Of a DNA stretch of 64,000 nt, positions 43,160 to 52,089 are shown piece after piece. The position numbers and the translations under genes are program-made. The notes beneath the pieces are model-generated. The model did not search any database and was not told the DNA's origin. It was given only the letters and a program-made list of their open reading frames with translations. Source of the stretch: Cauispirillum nitrogeniifigens (GTDB lineage Bacteria > Pseudomonadota > Alphaproteobacteria > Rhodospirillales > Rhodospirillaceae); contig NZ_JBLOOT010000001.1 in NCBI RefSeq assembly GCF_049800675.1, positions 372,001 to 436,000 on the forward strand. Direction: 5' to 3'. The number at the start of each line of letters is the position of its first letter. Within the stretch, counting starts at the first letter, position 1.

Positions 43160-44644
43160 ATGTCCATCCAGATGACGTCTGATCCGTTCGCGCTCGCCAA
43201 GATCCTGTCCGGCAAGCACCTCATTGATGGGGAAATGGTCGCCGCCGCCTCCGGCAAGACCTTCGACGTCGTCAACCCGGCCACCGGCGCCGTCGTCGGC
43301 GCCGCCGCCGATGGCGATGCCGCCGACGTCGACCGTGCCGTCCAGGCCGCCGCCCGCGCGCAGAAGGAATGGAAGCGCAAGCCCGCCCGCGAGCGCGGCA
43401 AGCTGGTCGCCGAGTGCGGCCGCCGCCTGATGGAGCATGTCGACGAGCTGGGCCGCCTGATCGCCCTGGAAACCGGCAAGGCCCTGCGCACCGAAAGCCG
43501 TGTCGAGGCCAGCGTGCTGGCCGACGCCTTCATCTTCTTCGGCGGCCTGGGCTCCGAGCTTAAGGGCGAGTCCGTGCCGTTCAACCCGGACATGCTGACC
43601 GTCACGGTCCGCGAGCCGATCGGCGTGGTCGGCGCCATCATTCCGTGGAACGTGCCGCTGCTGCTGATGGCCCTGAAGGTCGCCCCGGCCCTGGTCGCCG
43701 GCAACACCGTGGTGGTCAAGTCGGCCGAGGAAGCGCCGCTGACGGTGCTGCGCGTCTGCCAGATCATGAACGAAGTGCTGCCCAAGGGCTGCTTCAACAT
43801 GCTGTCGGGCTTCGGTCCCGAGTGCGGCGCGCCGCTGGTCACTCACCCCAAGGTCGGCAAGATCACCTTCACCGGCTCGGTCGAGACGGGCAAGATCGTC
43901 TACAAGGCCGCCGCCGAGAAGCTGATCCCCGTCACCCTGGAACTGGGCGGCAAGAGCCCCATGATCATCATGGGCGACGCCGACATGGACCGTGCCGTGG
44001 CCGGTGCCATCGCCGGCATGCGCTTCACCCGCCAGGGCCAGAGCTGCACCGCCGCGTCGCGCATCTACGTGCATGAAAGCATCCACGACGAGTTCGTCTC
44101 CCGCCTGACCGAGAAGGTCAACGGCCTGAAGATGGGCGACCCGCTGGACGAGGCCACCGACATCGGCACCATCATCTCCGAGGGCCAGTTCGAGAAGGTC
44201 AAGAGCTACATCGAACAGGGCAAGAAGGACGGCAAGGCGCACGTCTGCTCCGCCCTGCCCGAGGATCCGGCGCTGAAGAAGGGCCTGTTCATCCAGCCCG
44301 TCATCTTCTCAGACATCGACCCCAACTCCCCCTGCGTGCGCGAGGAGATCTTCGGGCCGGTGTGCTGCGTGCTGAAGTTCAAGGACTTCGAGGAAGTCCT
44401 TGCGGCGGCGAACGATTCCGAATACGGGCTGGCCGCCACCATCTGGACCCGCGACCTCAAGACGGCGATGAGCGCCGCCACCCGCCTGGAGGCCGGCTTC
44501 GTGCAGGTCAACCAGAACCTGGTGGTGCAGCCCAACCTGTCCTACGGCGGCATCAAGAGTTCCGGCCTCGGCAAGGAAGCCACCCTGGAAGCGATGCTGG
44601 AGCACTTCACCGAGAAGAAGACCATCATCATCAACATGACCTGA
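43160..44644 (+). CDS. NAD(P)-dependent aldehyde dehydrogenase
   Basis: A 494-residue ALDH-superfamily enzyme. The Rossmann domain has IIPWNVPLLLMALKVAPAL and FTGSVETGKIV. The catalytic Glu261 is in LELGGKSP and the nucleophile Cys296 is in GQSCTAASRIYV. EEIFGPV and GGIKSSGLGKE complete the pattern. The substrate is not clear: it resembles benzaldehyde/betaine/succinate-semialdehyde-type ALDHs, and it is not MmsA-like because Glu261 is present. It is in an operon with the GntR regulator and ended by a strong terminator. Confidence 0.93.
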   Translation: MSIQMTSDPFALAKILSGKHLIDGEMVAAASGKTFDVVNPATGAVVGAAADGDAADVDRAVQAAARAQKEWKRKPARERGKLVAECGRRLMEHVDELGRLIALETGKALRTESRVEASVLADAFIFFGGLGSELKGESVPFNPDMLTVTVREPIGVVGAIIPWNVPLLLMALKVAPALVAGNTVVVKSAEEAPLTVLRVCQIMNEVLPKGCFNMLSGFGPECGAPLVTHPKVGKITFTGSVETGKIVYKAAAEKLIPVTLELGGKSPMIIMGDADMDRAVAGAIAGMRFTRQGQSCTAASRIYVHESIHDEFVSRLTEKVNGLKMGDPLDEATDIGTIISEGQFEKVKSYIEQGKKDGKAHVCSALPEDPALKKGLFIQPVIFSDIDPNSPCVREEIFGPVCCVLKFKDFEEVLAAANDSEYGLAATIWTRDLKTAMSAATRLEAGFVQVNQNLVVQPNLSYGGIKSSGLGKEATLEAMLEHFTEKKTIIINMT

Positions 44645-44668
44645 TGGCTTTTTGACACAGCAGATGAG

Positions 44669-44705
44669 AAAGGCCCTGCCCCATGCCGGTGGCAGGGCCT
44701 TTTTC
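44669..44705 (+). terminator. intrinsic terminator after aldehyde dehydrogenase
   Basis: AAAGGCCCTGCC and GGCAGGGCCTTT form a 12-bp stem with a 10-base loop, followed directly by a run of T. It ends the gntR-aldh operon. Confidence 0.85.
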
Positions 44706-44748
44706 CATCCCCTATATTGCGGTGCATCGTGAATGGGGGAGAGCCGCC

Positions 44749-47097
44749 ATGCCCTGGGTCCGGCGCGGAGCACTGATCATCGCCGCGCTGCTTCTGGCGG
44801 CGGTCGTCGCGGTCTACGGCGTGGCCGTCTCCTCCCTGCCGCGCACCACCGGCACCCTGGCCCTGCCCGGCCTTCACGACACCGTGGAGGTGGCACGCGA
44901 CGGCCGGGGGGTGCCGGTCATTACCGCCGGCTCCGCCCATGACGCCTACCTCGTCCTGGGGTTCGTGCACGCGCAGGACCGGCTGTTCCAGATGGAGTTC
45001 CTGCGCCGCCTCGGCTCCGGCCGTCTGGCCGAGGCCGTCGGCCAGACGGGGCTGCCGAACGACCGCTTCATGCGGACCCTGGGCCTGCGCCAGGCCGCCG
45101 AATCGAGCCTCGCGGCCGTGGATGCCGAAACCCGTCAGGCGCTGACCGCCTATGCCGCCGGGGTGAACGCCTTTCTGGAGACCCGCGAGGGCCTGCTGCC
45201 GCCGGACCTGCTGCTCCTGGGGCTGGAGCCGGAGCCGTGGACGCCGGTCGACTCGCTGCTGTGGCAGCGGCTGATGGCCTTGCGGCTGTCGGGGAACTGG
45301 CACGAGGAGGCCCTGCGCGCCGCCCTGCTCGACGTGCTGCCCCCCGACCGCGTGGCGGAGCTGTGGCCGGCCGAGGACGGCGATGCCCCGACCACCCTGG
45401 GCGCCCTGCCCGGCCCGGCCTTCGCCGCCCTGCTGGAGGCGTGGCCGGCGGCCCTGGCGCCGACGCTGGCGTCGAACGCCTGGGCGGTCGATGGCACCCG
45501 CTCCGCCAGCGGCGCGCCGCTGTTGGCCAACGACCCGCACCTCGGCCTGGCGGTACCCAATGTGTGGTATCTGGCCGAACTGCGGACGCCAGAGTGGACG
45601 GTGAGCGGCGCCACCGTGCCGGGGGTGCCGTTCCATGTCCTGGGCCACAACGGGCGGCTGGCGTGGGGCTTCACCACCACCCACTCCGACACCATGGACC
45701 TGTTCGTCGAGGAACCGGCCGGGCCCAACACCTACCGCGCCCCCGACGGCCCGCTGCCGTTCACCGAGCGCCTGGAGATCATCGCGGTGCGCGACGCCCC
45801 CGCCGAAACCTTGGTGGTCCGTGCGACGCGCCACGGTCCGGTGGTCAGCGACCTGCTGGCGGTGTCCCTGCCGGAAGGGTCGGTCCTGGCGCTGTCGGCC
45901 GCCGCCCTGGCCCCGCGGGATCGCACGGCCGAGGCCCTGCGCCGGCTCAACCGGGCGGGTTCCTGGGACGAGGCGGTGACGGCGCTGGAGGTCTACCACG
46001 CACCGCAGCAGAACGTGTTCGTCGCCGACGGCGCGGGCACCATCGGCTTCATCGCGCCCGGCCGGGTTCCGGTGCGCCGCAACGGGCGCGGGCTGGTGCC
46101 CCGCCCGGGGGCCGAAGGCGCCTATGACTGGAAGGGGTGGCTTCCGGTGGCCACCCTGCCGCGCGGCGCCAGCCCGTCGGGCGGGCGGCTGGTCAACGCC
46201 AACAACAAGCCGGTGCCCGACAGCTATCCGCACCTGCTGGCGGTCCACTGGCCGGACCCGTTCCGCGCCGCCCGCATCGAGGAGGTCCTGGCGGGCCTGG
46301 AGACGGCGACGCCGGAGGCCATGCGTCGCCTGCAACTCGATTCGCGGTCAGGAGTGTTCCACGCGCTCTGGCCGCTGATGGCCGACACCCGCCCGGCCAC
46401 TCCGGCGGCGGCCGAGGCCCTGGTCGCCCTCGCCGCCTGGGACGGCACCATGGACGTCGACCGGCCCGAGCCGCTGGTCTTCACCGCCTGGCGCCTGACC
46501 CTGGAAAGGGCCATCTTCGCCGACGACCTTGGGGCGCTGTACCCGCGCTGGGAGGGATCGCACCCCCGCCTTCTGGCCCGCGTGCTGGGCGGCGGGACGA
46601 AGGGGGCGTGGTGCGACGACGTCACCACCCCCGGCCCGGAAACCTGTGCCGACCAGCTCGAAGCCAGCCTGACGGCGACGCTGGACAGCCTGGGCGCCGA
46701 ATTCGGGCCCCCGGAGCAGTGGCGATGGGGCGCCGCCCACGCGGTACGCCTGGAGCACCCGGTGCTGGGCCGCATTCCCGGCCTTGGTGCCATCGCCACC
46801 CTGACGGCGGAACTGGACGGCAGCGACGAAACCGTCAACCGGGGCGGCTTCAGCGGACGCGGCGAGTCGTGGCGGCAGCGCCTGGGCCGGGTTCACGGCG
46901 CCGGGCTGCGGGCGGTCTATGACCTGGCAAACCTGGAGGACAGCGGCTTCGTGATCGCCGGCGGCCAGTCGGGCCACCCGCTGTCGCGCCACTACCGCGA
47001 CTTCATGACGCCGTGGGCGGCCGGGGACCTGATGCCGATCGCGCCGGGGCCGGAGGCCGCCGTGCTGACCCTCGCGCCGCTCAGAAGCACTCGCTGA
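44749..47097 (+). CDS. penicillin acylase family N-terminal nucleophile hydrolase
   Basis: A 782-residue precursor of the penicillin G acylase/acyl-homoserine lactone acylase family. It has an N-terminal membrane anchor or signal (ALIIAALLLAAVVAVYG). The alpha-chain region is typical (GVPVITAGSAHDAYLVLGFV, AQDRLFQMEFLRR). The predicted autocatalytic site lies before Ser242 in TLASNAWAVDGTRSASG, and Ser242 would be the beta-chain nucleophile. PLLANDPHLGL and NVFVADGAGTIGFIAPGR follow. Amide substrates may be acyl-homoserine lactones or other acylated compounds. The start at 44749 follows GGGGGAGAG. Its stop overlaps the convergent flavin reductase stop by 17 bases. Confidence 0.92.
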   Translation: MPWVRRGALIIAALLLAAVVAVYGVAVSSLPRTTGTLALPGLHDTVEVARDGRGVPVITAGSAHDAYLVLGFVHAQDRLFQMEFLRRLGSGRLAEAVGQTGLPNDRFMRTLGLRQAAESSLAAVDAETRQALTAYAAGVNAFLETREGLLPPDLLLLGLEPEPWTPVDSLLWQRLMALRLSGNWHEEALRAALLDVLPPDRVAELWPAEDGDAPTTLGALPGPAFAALLEAWPAALAPTLASNAWAVDGTRSASGAPLLANDPHLGLAVPNVWYLAELRTPEWTVSGATVPGVPFHVLGHNGRLAWGFTTTHSDTMDLFVEEPAGPNTYRAPDGPLPFTERLEIIAVRDAPAETLVVRATRHGPVVSDLLAVSLPEGSVLALSAAALAPRDRTAEALRRLNRAGSWDEAVTALEVYHAPQQNVFVADGAGTIGFIAPGRVPVRRNGRGLVPRPGAEGAYDWKGWLPVATLPRGASPSGGRLVNANNKPVPDSYPHLLAVHWPDPFRAARIEEVLAGLETATPEAMRRLQLDSRSGVFHALWPLMADTRPATPAAAEALVALAAWDGTMDVDRPEPLVFTAWRLTLERAIFADDLGALYPRWEGSHPRLLARVLGGGTKGAWCDDVTTPGPETCADQLEASLTATLDSLGAEFGPPEQWRWGAAHAVRLEHPVLGRIPGLGAIATLTAELDGSDETVNRGGFSGRGESWRQRLGRVHGAGLRAVYDLANLEDSGFVIAGGQSGHPLSRHYRDFMTPWAAGDLMPIAPGPEAAVLTLAPLRSTR

Positions 47098-47563
47098 TGT
47101 TGGCGTAGGCGCCGCGGAAATACAGCAGCGGCTGCCCGCCGGTCTGGTAGTCGATGGCTTCGACGCGGCCGATGATGATGTCGTGGTCGCCGCCGTCCAC
47201 CACCCGATGAACCGCGCATTCCAGCCGCGCCAGGGCATCGCCGATGAGCGGCACGCCGTGGGCGTTGACCTCGTGAGCGACGCCCTGCCACTTGTCGTCC
47301 AGGCGGCTGGCGAACTGGATCGACACCTGCCGCTGGCCTTCCTGAAGGATGTTGATGGCAAAGTGCCCTTCGCGGAAGGCCGCCGCGCCGCTCGCCCGCT
47401 TGTCCAGGCAGAACAGCACCAGCGGCGGGTCCAGCGACACAGAACTGAACGCGCTGACCGTCACGCCGACGGGGCGCTTGGCGGCGTCGCAGGTGGTCGC
47501 GACGGTGACGCCGCTGGCGAAGCAGCCCAAAGCCTTGCGGAAAGTGCGTTCGTCGACCTGCAT
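47081..47563 (-). CDS. flavin reductase-like (FMN-binding split barrel) protein
   Basis: A 160-residue protein of the flavin reductase-like domain family, which reduces FMN/FAD with NAD(P)H for partner monooxygenases. Motifs: FRKALGCFASGVTVATT, GVTVSAFSSVSLDPPLVLFC, FAINILQEGQRQ, and a final PLLYFRGAYANI. The ATG at 47563 fits the family start, and an upstream extension is less likely. No monooxygenase partner is adjacent. It is convergent with the acylase gene. Confidence 0.88.
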   Translation of the reverse strand: MQVDERTFRKALGCFASGVTVATTCDAAKRPVGVTVSAFSSVSLDPPLVLFCLDKRASGAAAFREGHFAINILQEGQRQVSIQFASRLDDKWQGVAHEVNAHGVPLIGDALARLECAVHRVVDGGDHDIIIGRVEAIDYQTGGQPLLYFRGAYANISECF

Positions 47564-47703
47564 GGCACGGTTCCGGTTGCTGGAGTGTCCCGGCGGGGCC
47601 GCCCGTCGTGGCGCCCCCATCACCACGCAACTACCATGCTTTCACGGTCGCCGCCAATGCCTGAAAAGAACCCGGCCGGCACCGGCTGTCCGCACGCATT
47701 CTC

Positions 47704-47732
47704 ACGAAAACGGCCTTAGCGTCGGTTTTCGT
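47704..47732. promoter_or_regulatory. inverted repeat upstream of motA
   Basis: ACGAAAAC (47704-47711) and GTTTTCGT (47725-47732) are perfect 8-base complements with a 13-base spacer, about 86 bases before the motA ATG. It may be an operator or hairpin. No clear sigma-28 motif was found in the gap 47564-47817. Confidence 0.35.
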
Positions 47733-47817
47733 TGATGTTTCCAGCGAGAATGGATTACAACCTTCGGAGCTTCCACGGGCATTCGGGGCCTGCTGGGAAG
47801 GGGCTGTGGAACGCTAA

Positions 47818-48678
47818 ATGCTCATCATCATTGGATCCATCGTCGTTATCGGCAGCGTCATCGGCGGCTACTTGTGGCACGGTGGCGACCTGGGCGTGCT
47901 GTGGCAGCCCTCGGAGTTCCTGATCATCTTCGGGGCCGCCTTCGGCTCCTTCGTGATCGGCAACCCGAAGTCGGTTCTCCGTGGCGCCCTCAAGGGCATC
48001 GGCCCGATGCTGAAGGGCCCCCGCCACACCAAGCAGAGCTACCTCGAACTCCTGAGCATGCTCTACACCACCTTCCGCCTGGCCAAGACCAAGGGTGACC
48101 TGGCCCTGGAAAGCCATGTGGAACGGCCCAACGAGAGCCCCCTGTTCCAGAAGTTTCCGGGCTTCGCCGGCGACCACCACGCCCTGGTGTTCCTGTGCGA
48201 CTACCTGCGTCTGCTGACCCTGGGCACCAACAACGCCCACGAGGTCGAGACCATCGTCGACGCCGAGATCGAAGCCCATCACCACGAGCACACGTCGGTC
48301 ACCGATGCCCTGAACACCATGGCCGACGGCATGCCCGCGCTGGGCATCGTCGCCGCCGTGCTGGGCGTGATCAACACCATGGGCTCGATCACCGAGCCGC
48401 CGGAAGTCCTCGGCCAGCTCATCGGCGCGGCGCTGGTGGGCACCTTCTCGGGCGTGCTGCTGTCCTACGGCTTCTTCGCCCCCTACGCCCGCGCCATGGC
48501 GGCGGCCTACGATTCCGAAACCATGTACCTGCACTGCATCAAGGCCGGCCTGCTGGCCCACATGCAGGGCTACGCGCCCCAGGTGTCGGTGGAGTTCGCC
48601 CGCAAGATCCTGCCGTCCAACGTCCGCCCGAGCTTCCAGGAAGTGGAAGAGACCGTCACCAACATGCCCAGCGAGTAA
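47818..48678 (+). CDS. motA: flagellar motor stator protein MotA
   Basis: A 286-residue inner membrane stator subunit that, with MotB, conducts protons and drives flagellar rotation. Four hydrophobic helices are visible: IIIGSIVVIGSVIGGYLW, SEFLIIFGAAFGSFVIG, ALGIVAAVLGVINTMGS and LIGAALVGTFSGVLLSYGFF. The cytoplasmic loop between helices 2 and 3 carries charged residues contacting the rotor. Only a weak GGAA ribosome binding site is present. motB follows after 50 bases. No other flagellar genes are in the window. Confidence 0.97.
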   Translation: MLIIIGSIVVIGSVIGGYLWHGGDLGVLWQPSEFLIIFGAAFGSFVIGNPKSVLRGALKGIGPMLKGPRHTKQSYLELLSMLYTTFRLAKTKGDLALESHVERPNESPLFQKFPGFAGDHHALVFLCDYLRLLTLGTNNAHEVETIVDAEIEAHHHEHTSVTDALNTMADGMPALGIVAAVLGVINTMGSITEPPEVLGQLIGAALVGTFSGVLLSYGFFAPYARAMAAAYDSETMYLHCIKAGLLAHMQGYAPQVSVEFARKILPSNVRPSFQEVEETVTNMPSE

Positions 48679-48728
48679 CGGGGCGGGTGCCGGCTCGTCC
48701 GGCGACAGTTGACTGAGAGGCGCCGAGC

Positions 48729-49688
48729 ATGGCCGACGAACTGGGCAAACAGGCCATCATCGTCAAGAAGATCAAGAAGGGCCACGCCGGTGCCCACGGC
48801 GGCGCGTGGAAGGTCGCCTACGCCGACTTCGTGACCGCCATGATGGCGTTCTTCCTGCTGCTGTGGCTGCTGAACTCCGTGACCGAGGAACAGCTTCAGG
48901 GCATCTCCAACTACTTCTCGCCCACCACCGTCTCGCAGAGCCCGAGCGGCGCCGGCGGCATGCTGGGCGGCCAGGTGATCGGCCAGGGCGCCAGCCAGTC
49001 GTCCTCCGCCCAGCCGACCATCACCATGAACCTGCCGCCGTCGACCATCGGCGCCGGCGGCGAGGACTTCACCGATCCGGCCGAAGGCGCGGCGGAGGAG
49101 GACTTTGACGGCCGCTCCGAGAAGCAGCACGAGGCCGCCATGCGCGAGGCCATGGAGCAGCGCCAGTTCGAGCAGGTCGCCCAGGACCTGCGCAATGCCG
49201 TGCAGTCGGTGCCGCAGCTTCAGGGCCTGAAGGACAGCCTGCTGGTCGACAACACCCCCGAGGGCCTGCGCATCCAGATCGTCGATCAGGAAGGCGCGCC
49301 GATGTTCCCGGCCGGCTCCAGCGCCATGTACGAACACACCCGCGCCCTGCTCCAGCTGGTCGGCCGGGTGGTCAGGATGCTGCCGCAGAAGATCGCCGTC
49401 GACGGCCACACCGACGCCACCTCGTTCGCCGACGCCTCGGGCTATGGCAACTGGGAACTGTCGGCCGACCGCGCCCTGGCCAGCCGCCGGGTGCTGCTGG
49501 GCGGCGGCGTCACCGACGACCGCATCGCCCGCGTCTCGGGCAAGGCCGGCAGCGAGCCGCTGCTCGCCGACCAGCCCAACCATCCCCGTAACCGCCGCAT
49601 CAGCGTCATCCTGCTGCGCGAGGCCGAGAACACCGGCGAGGAGCCCAAGCCGCTGGGGCCGCCGCCTATTCCGAGCATCAGCCGCTAG
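48729..49688 (+). CDS. motB: flagellar motor stator protein MotB
   Basis: A 319-residue stator subunit. A basic cytoplasmic N terminus (IVKKIKKGHAGAHGGAWK) leads to one membrane helix, YADFVTAMMAFFLLLWLL, whose Asp33 is the proton-binding residue. A Gly/Ser/Gln-rich linker precedes the OmpA-like peptidoglycan-binding domain: VDGHTDATSFADASGYGNWE and NRRISVILLR. It is co-transcribed with motA. Confidence 0.97.
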   Translation: MADELGKQAIIVKKIKKGHAGAHGGAWKVAYADFVTAMMAFFLLLWLLNSVTEEQLQGISNYFSPTTVSQSPSGAGGMLGGQVIGQGASQSSSAQPTITMNLPPSTIGAGGEDFTDPAEGAAEEDFDGRSEKQHEAAMREAMEQRQFEQVAQDLRNAVQSVPQLQGLKDSLLVDNTPEGLRIQIVDQEGAPMFPAGSSAMYEHTRALLQLVGRVVRMLPQKIAVDGHTDATSFADASGYGNWELSADRALASRRVLLGGGVTDDRIARVSGKAGSEPLLADQPNHPRNRRISVILLREAENTGEEPKPLGPPPIPSISR

Positions 49689-49721
49689 GGCTCCCGCGCA
49701 AGCACAGGCGGCGCCCCTTTC

Positions 49722-49792
49722 CGTGTGGTGCCGCCCCTATTCGCGTAGCCCCGCCCCTTACCGCTTAGTGCCGCCCCTTACCGCGTAGTGCC
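49722..49792. repeat. 20-bp tandem repeat, about 3.5 copies
   Basis: Units start at 49722, 49742, 49762 and 49782 (partial). The consensus is close to CGCGTAGTGCCGCCCCTTAC, and the middle two copies differ at three positions. The preceding 20 bases (49702-49721) share the GCGCCCCTTTC half only. It fills the middle of the 254-base gap between motB and bpt. No ORF or obvious terminator uses it. Confidence 0.7.
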
Positions 49793-49942
49793 AACGTCCC
49801 GGGAACCCTGGGGCCCCTCCCTCCATTGACCCTCACGGGGACGGCGCTGCCCGGAAGGACTTGCCCGGAAGGACTGGCGTCCGCTGAAGCGACGTCCCAT
49901 AGTTAGAGGCGGTAGGCACCTGGAGGACGGCCGCTGGGCCGG

Positions 49943-50683
49943 ATGCTGTCGCGCATGGAAAACTCGCCGATCCGACGTCCGCACTTTTTCTTCACCACGG
50001 CCCCCATGCCGTGCCCGTACATCGACGGGCGCATGGAGCGCAAGATCGTGACCGAGCTGGTCGGCCCCGAGGCCCGCCGCCTGCACGACACCCTGTCGCG
50101 GGCCGGCTTCCGCCGCAGCCACTCCATCGCCTACGCCCCCGCCTGCCCCGGCTGCAATGCCTGCGTGCCGGTGCGCGTTGGCGTCGGCCGCTTCAGCCAC
50201 AAGAAGAGTTTCAAGCGCACCTGGAAGATCAACCAGGATCTCACCGGCACCATTGTCGCGGCGCGGGCGACCGCCGAGCAGTACCGCCTGTTTGCCGCCT
50301 ATCAGGAAAGCCGGCATGCTGGCAGCGACATGGCCCTGATGGGCTTCTACGACTACCGCGCCATGGTCGAGGACAGCCCGATCGACACCGCCCTGGTGGA
50401 GTTTCGCGACGGCCAGGGCCGCCTCATCGCCGTCTGCCTCATGGACCGCATGGACGACGGGCTGTCGGCCGTCTACAGCTTCTTCGACCCGCAGGAGGCC
50501 CGCCACGGGCTGGGCACCTTCATGATCCTGTGGCTGGTCGAGGAAGCGCGCCGCCAGGGCCTGCCCTTCGTCTATCTCGGCTACTGGATTCGTGACAGCC
50601 GCAAGATGTCTTACAAGATCCGCTTCCAGCCGCTGGAGGGTTTCACCCCCGATGGCTGGAACCCCCTTTCCGACCAGGGGTAA
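49943..50683 (+). CDS. bpt: aspartate/glutamate leucyltransferase (bacterial N-degron pathway)
   Basis: A 246-residue arginyltransferase-fold enzyme that adds Leu from Leu-tRNA to proteins with N-terminal Asp or Glu, marking them for ClpS/ClpAP. Family marks are FFFTTAPMPCPYIDGRMERK, the Cys-rich YAPACPGCNACVPVRVGVG, KRTWKINQDL, and PFVYLGYWIRDSRKMSYK. The length matches bacterial Bpt/Ate. An internal ATG at 49955 is possible, but the first is closer to the GGAGGA upstream. Confidence 0.94.
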   Translation: MLSRMENSPIRRPHFFFTTAPMPCPYIDGRMERKIVTELVGPEARRLHDTLSRAGFRRSHSIAYAPACPGCNACVPVRVGVGRFSHKKSFKRTWKINQDLTGTIVAARATAEQYRLFAAYQESRHAGSDMALMGFYDYRAMVEDSPIDTALVEFRDGQGRLIAVCLMDRMDDGLSAVYSFFDPQEARHGLGTFMILWLVEEARRQGLPFVYLGYWIRDSRKMSYKIRFQPLEGFTPDGWNPLSDQG

Positions 50684-50712
50684 GGACAGCGCGCCTGATA
50701 CGCGTTCAGTCA

Positions 50713-50740
50713 TTGCTTGGGCGGTTTAATCCCTTATAAT
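50713..50740 (+). promoter_or_regulatory. sigma-70 promoter for the TRAP binding protein
   Basis: TTGCTT, 16 bases, and a perfect TATAAT at 50735-50740. It lies 92 bases upstream of the dctP ATG, in an AT-rich patch. Confidence 0.65.
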
Positions 50741-50832
50741 TCAGACAGCTTCGCCTCGCGGGACCGCAAGAGTGCCGGCGGGGCGTGGACTAGAGTCCGA
50801 CCAAATCACTAGATGATGAGGAAACGTCAGAC

Positions 50833-51936
50833 ATGAAACGTCGCGATTTTCTGAAGGGTGCCGCGGTTGCCGGTGCCGGCGCCGCCATCACCACCGCCGC
50901 CGCCTTCCCCACTCCCGCCATCGCCCAGGGCCGCCAGGAATGGCGCATGGTCACCACGTGGCCGCGCAACTTCCCCGGCCTGGGCGTCGGTGCCCAGCGT
51001 CTGGCCGACCGCATCACCGCCATGTCCGACGGCCAGCTCACCGTGAAGGTGTTCTCCGCCGGTGAACTGGTGCCGCCGCTTCAGGCCCTGGACGCCGTGA
51101 TCGAGGGTGGCGCCGAGATGAGCCACGGCGCCGCCTACTACTGGCAGGGCAAGTCCCAGGCGCTGAACTTCTTCACCGGCGTGCCCTTCGGCATGACCGC
51201 CAACGAGCTGTCGGCCTGGGTCCGCTACATGGGCGGCCAGCAGGTGTGGGACGAGGTCTACGCCCAGTTCGGCGTCAAGGGCTTCCTGTCCGGCCAGACC
51301 GGCACCCAGGCCGGCGGCTGGTTCCGCAAGGAACTGACCGGCGTCAATGACATCAAGGGCCTGAAGTTCCGCACTCCGGGCATCGGCGGGCAGGCGTGGC
51401 AGCGCCTCGGCGCCACCGTGACCAACATGGCCGCCGGCGAAATCTTCCAGGCCCTCCAGTCGGGCGCCCTGGACGCCGCCGAGTTCGTCGGCCCGTACAA
51501 CGACCTCGCCCTGGGCTTCCATCAGGTCGCCAAGAACTACTACTTCCCGTCCTTCGTGGAGCCGGGCCTGGCGACCGAGCTGGTGGTCAGCCTGGACAAG
51601 TACAACGCCCTGCCCAAGCACCTCCAGGCGATCATCCAGAGCGCCTGCCAGGCCGACTACGAGCAGGTGGCCGCCGACTTCTACGCCAACGACCCGGTCG
51701 CCCTGAAGACCCTGGTCGAGAAGCACGGCGTGACCGTCCGCCAGTTCCCCGACGAGATCCTGGAAGCCGGCGCCAAGGCCTCGGCCGACATCATCCGGGG
51801 GCTGCTGGAGTCCAACGACCCGCTGACCAAGAAGACCGCCCAGAGCTTCGTCGACGCCCTGGAGAAGCTGCGCACCCGCACCGACACCGTCGACAGCGCC
51901 TTCATCCAGGCCCGCGAGAAGTTCTTCAAGCTTTAA
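50833..51936 (+). CDS. dctP: TRAP transporter periplasmic solute-binding protein (DctP/TakP type)
   Basis: A 367-residue periplasmic receptor. It is exported by the Tat pathway: MKRRDFLKGAAVAGAG has the twin-arginine motif, with cleavage predicted after the AIA near residue 32. The mature start EWRMVTTWPRNFPGLGVGAQ and the inner KFRTPGIGGQAWQRLGATV place it with the TakP/FcbT1-like binding proteins of 2-oxo acids and related carboxylates. The ribosome binding site GAGGAAA is good. Two pairs of membrane subunits lie downstream, both on separate transcripts. It ends at a strong terminator shared with the convergent dctM. Confidence 0.93.
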   Translation: MKRRDFLKGAAVAGAGAAITTAAAFPTPAIAQGRQEWRMVTTWPRNFPGLGVGAQRLADRITAMSDGQLTVKVFSAGELVPPLQALDAVIEGGAEMSHGAAYYWQGKSQALNFFTGVPFGMTANELSAWVRYMGGQQVWDEVYAQFGVKGFLSGQTGTQAGGWFRKELTGVNDIKGLKFRTPGIGGQAWQRLGATVTNMAAGEIFQALQSGALDAAEFVGPYNDLALGFHQVAKNYYFPSFVEPGLATELVVSLDKYNALPKHLQAIIQSACQADYEQVAADFYANDPVALKTLVEKHGVTVRQFPDEILEAGAKASADIIRGLLESNDPLTKKTAQSFVDALEKLRTRTDTVDSAFIQAREKFFKL

Positions 51937-51963
51937 GTCCTCTCTCCGCAACCGGCCAAGGAA

Positions 51964-51991
51964 AAGGCCCGCACCGATCGGTGCGGGCCTT
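51964..51991. terminator. bidirectional terminator between dctP and dctM1
   Basis: A perfect 28-base palindrome: AAGGCCCGCACCG followed by its complement CGGTGCGGGCCTT around a central AT. It is flanked by A-rich and T-rich bases (TCTTCTT) and can end transcription from both sides. Confidence 0.75.
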
Positions 51992-52089
51992 CTTCTTATG
52001 CAGCCAGTTCAATCCCTTGCCGGCAGATCATGTGGCGCATCGTTTATGCGGAAAACCGGGTCCACTTTTCCGCACGATGCGCCGGTCCC

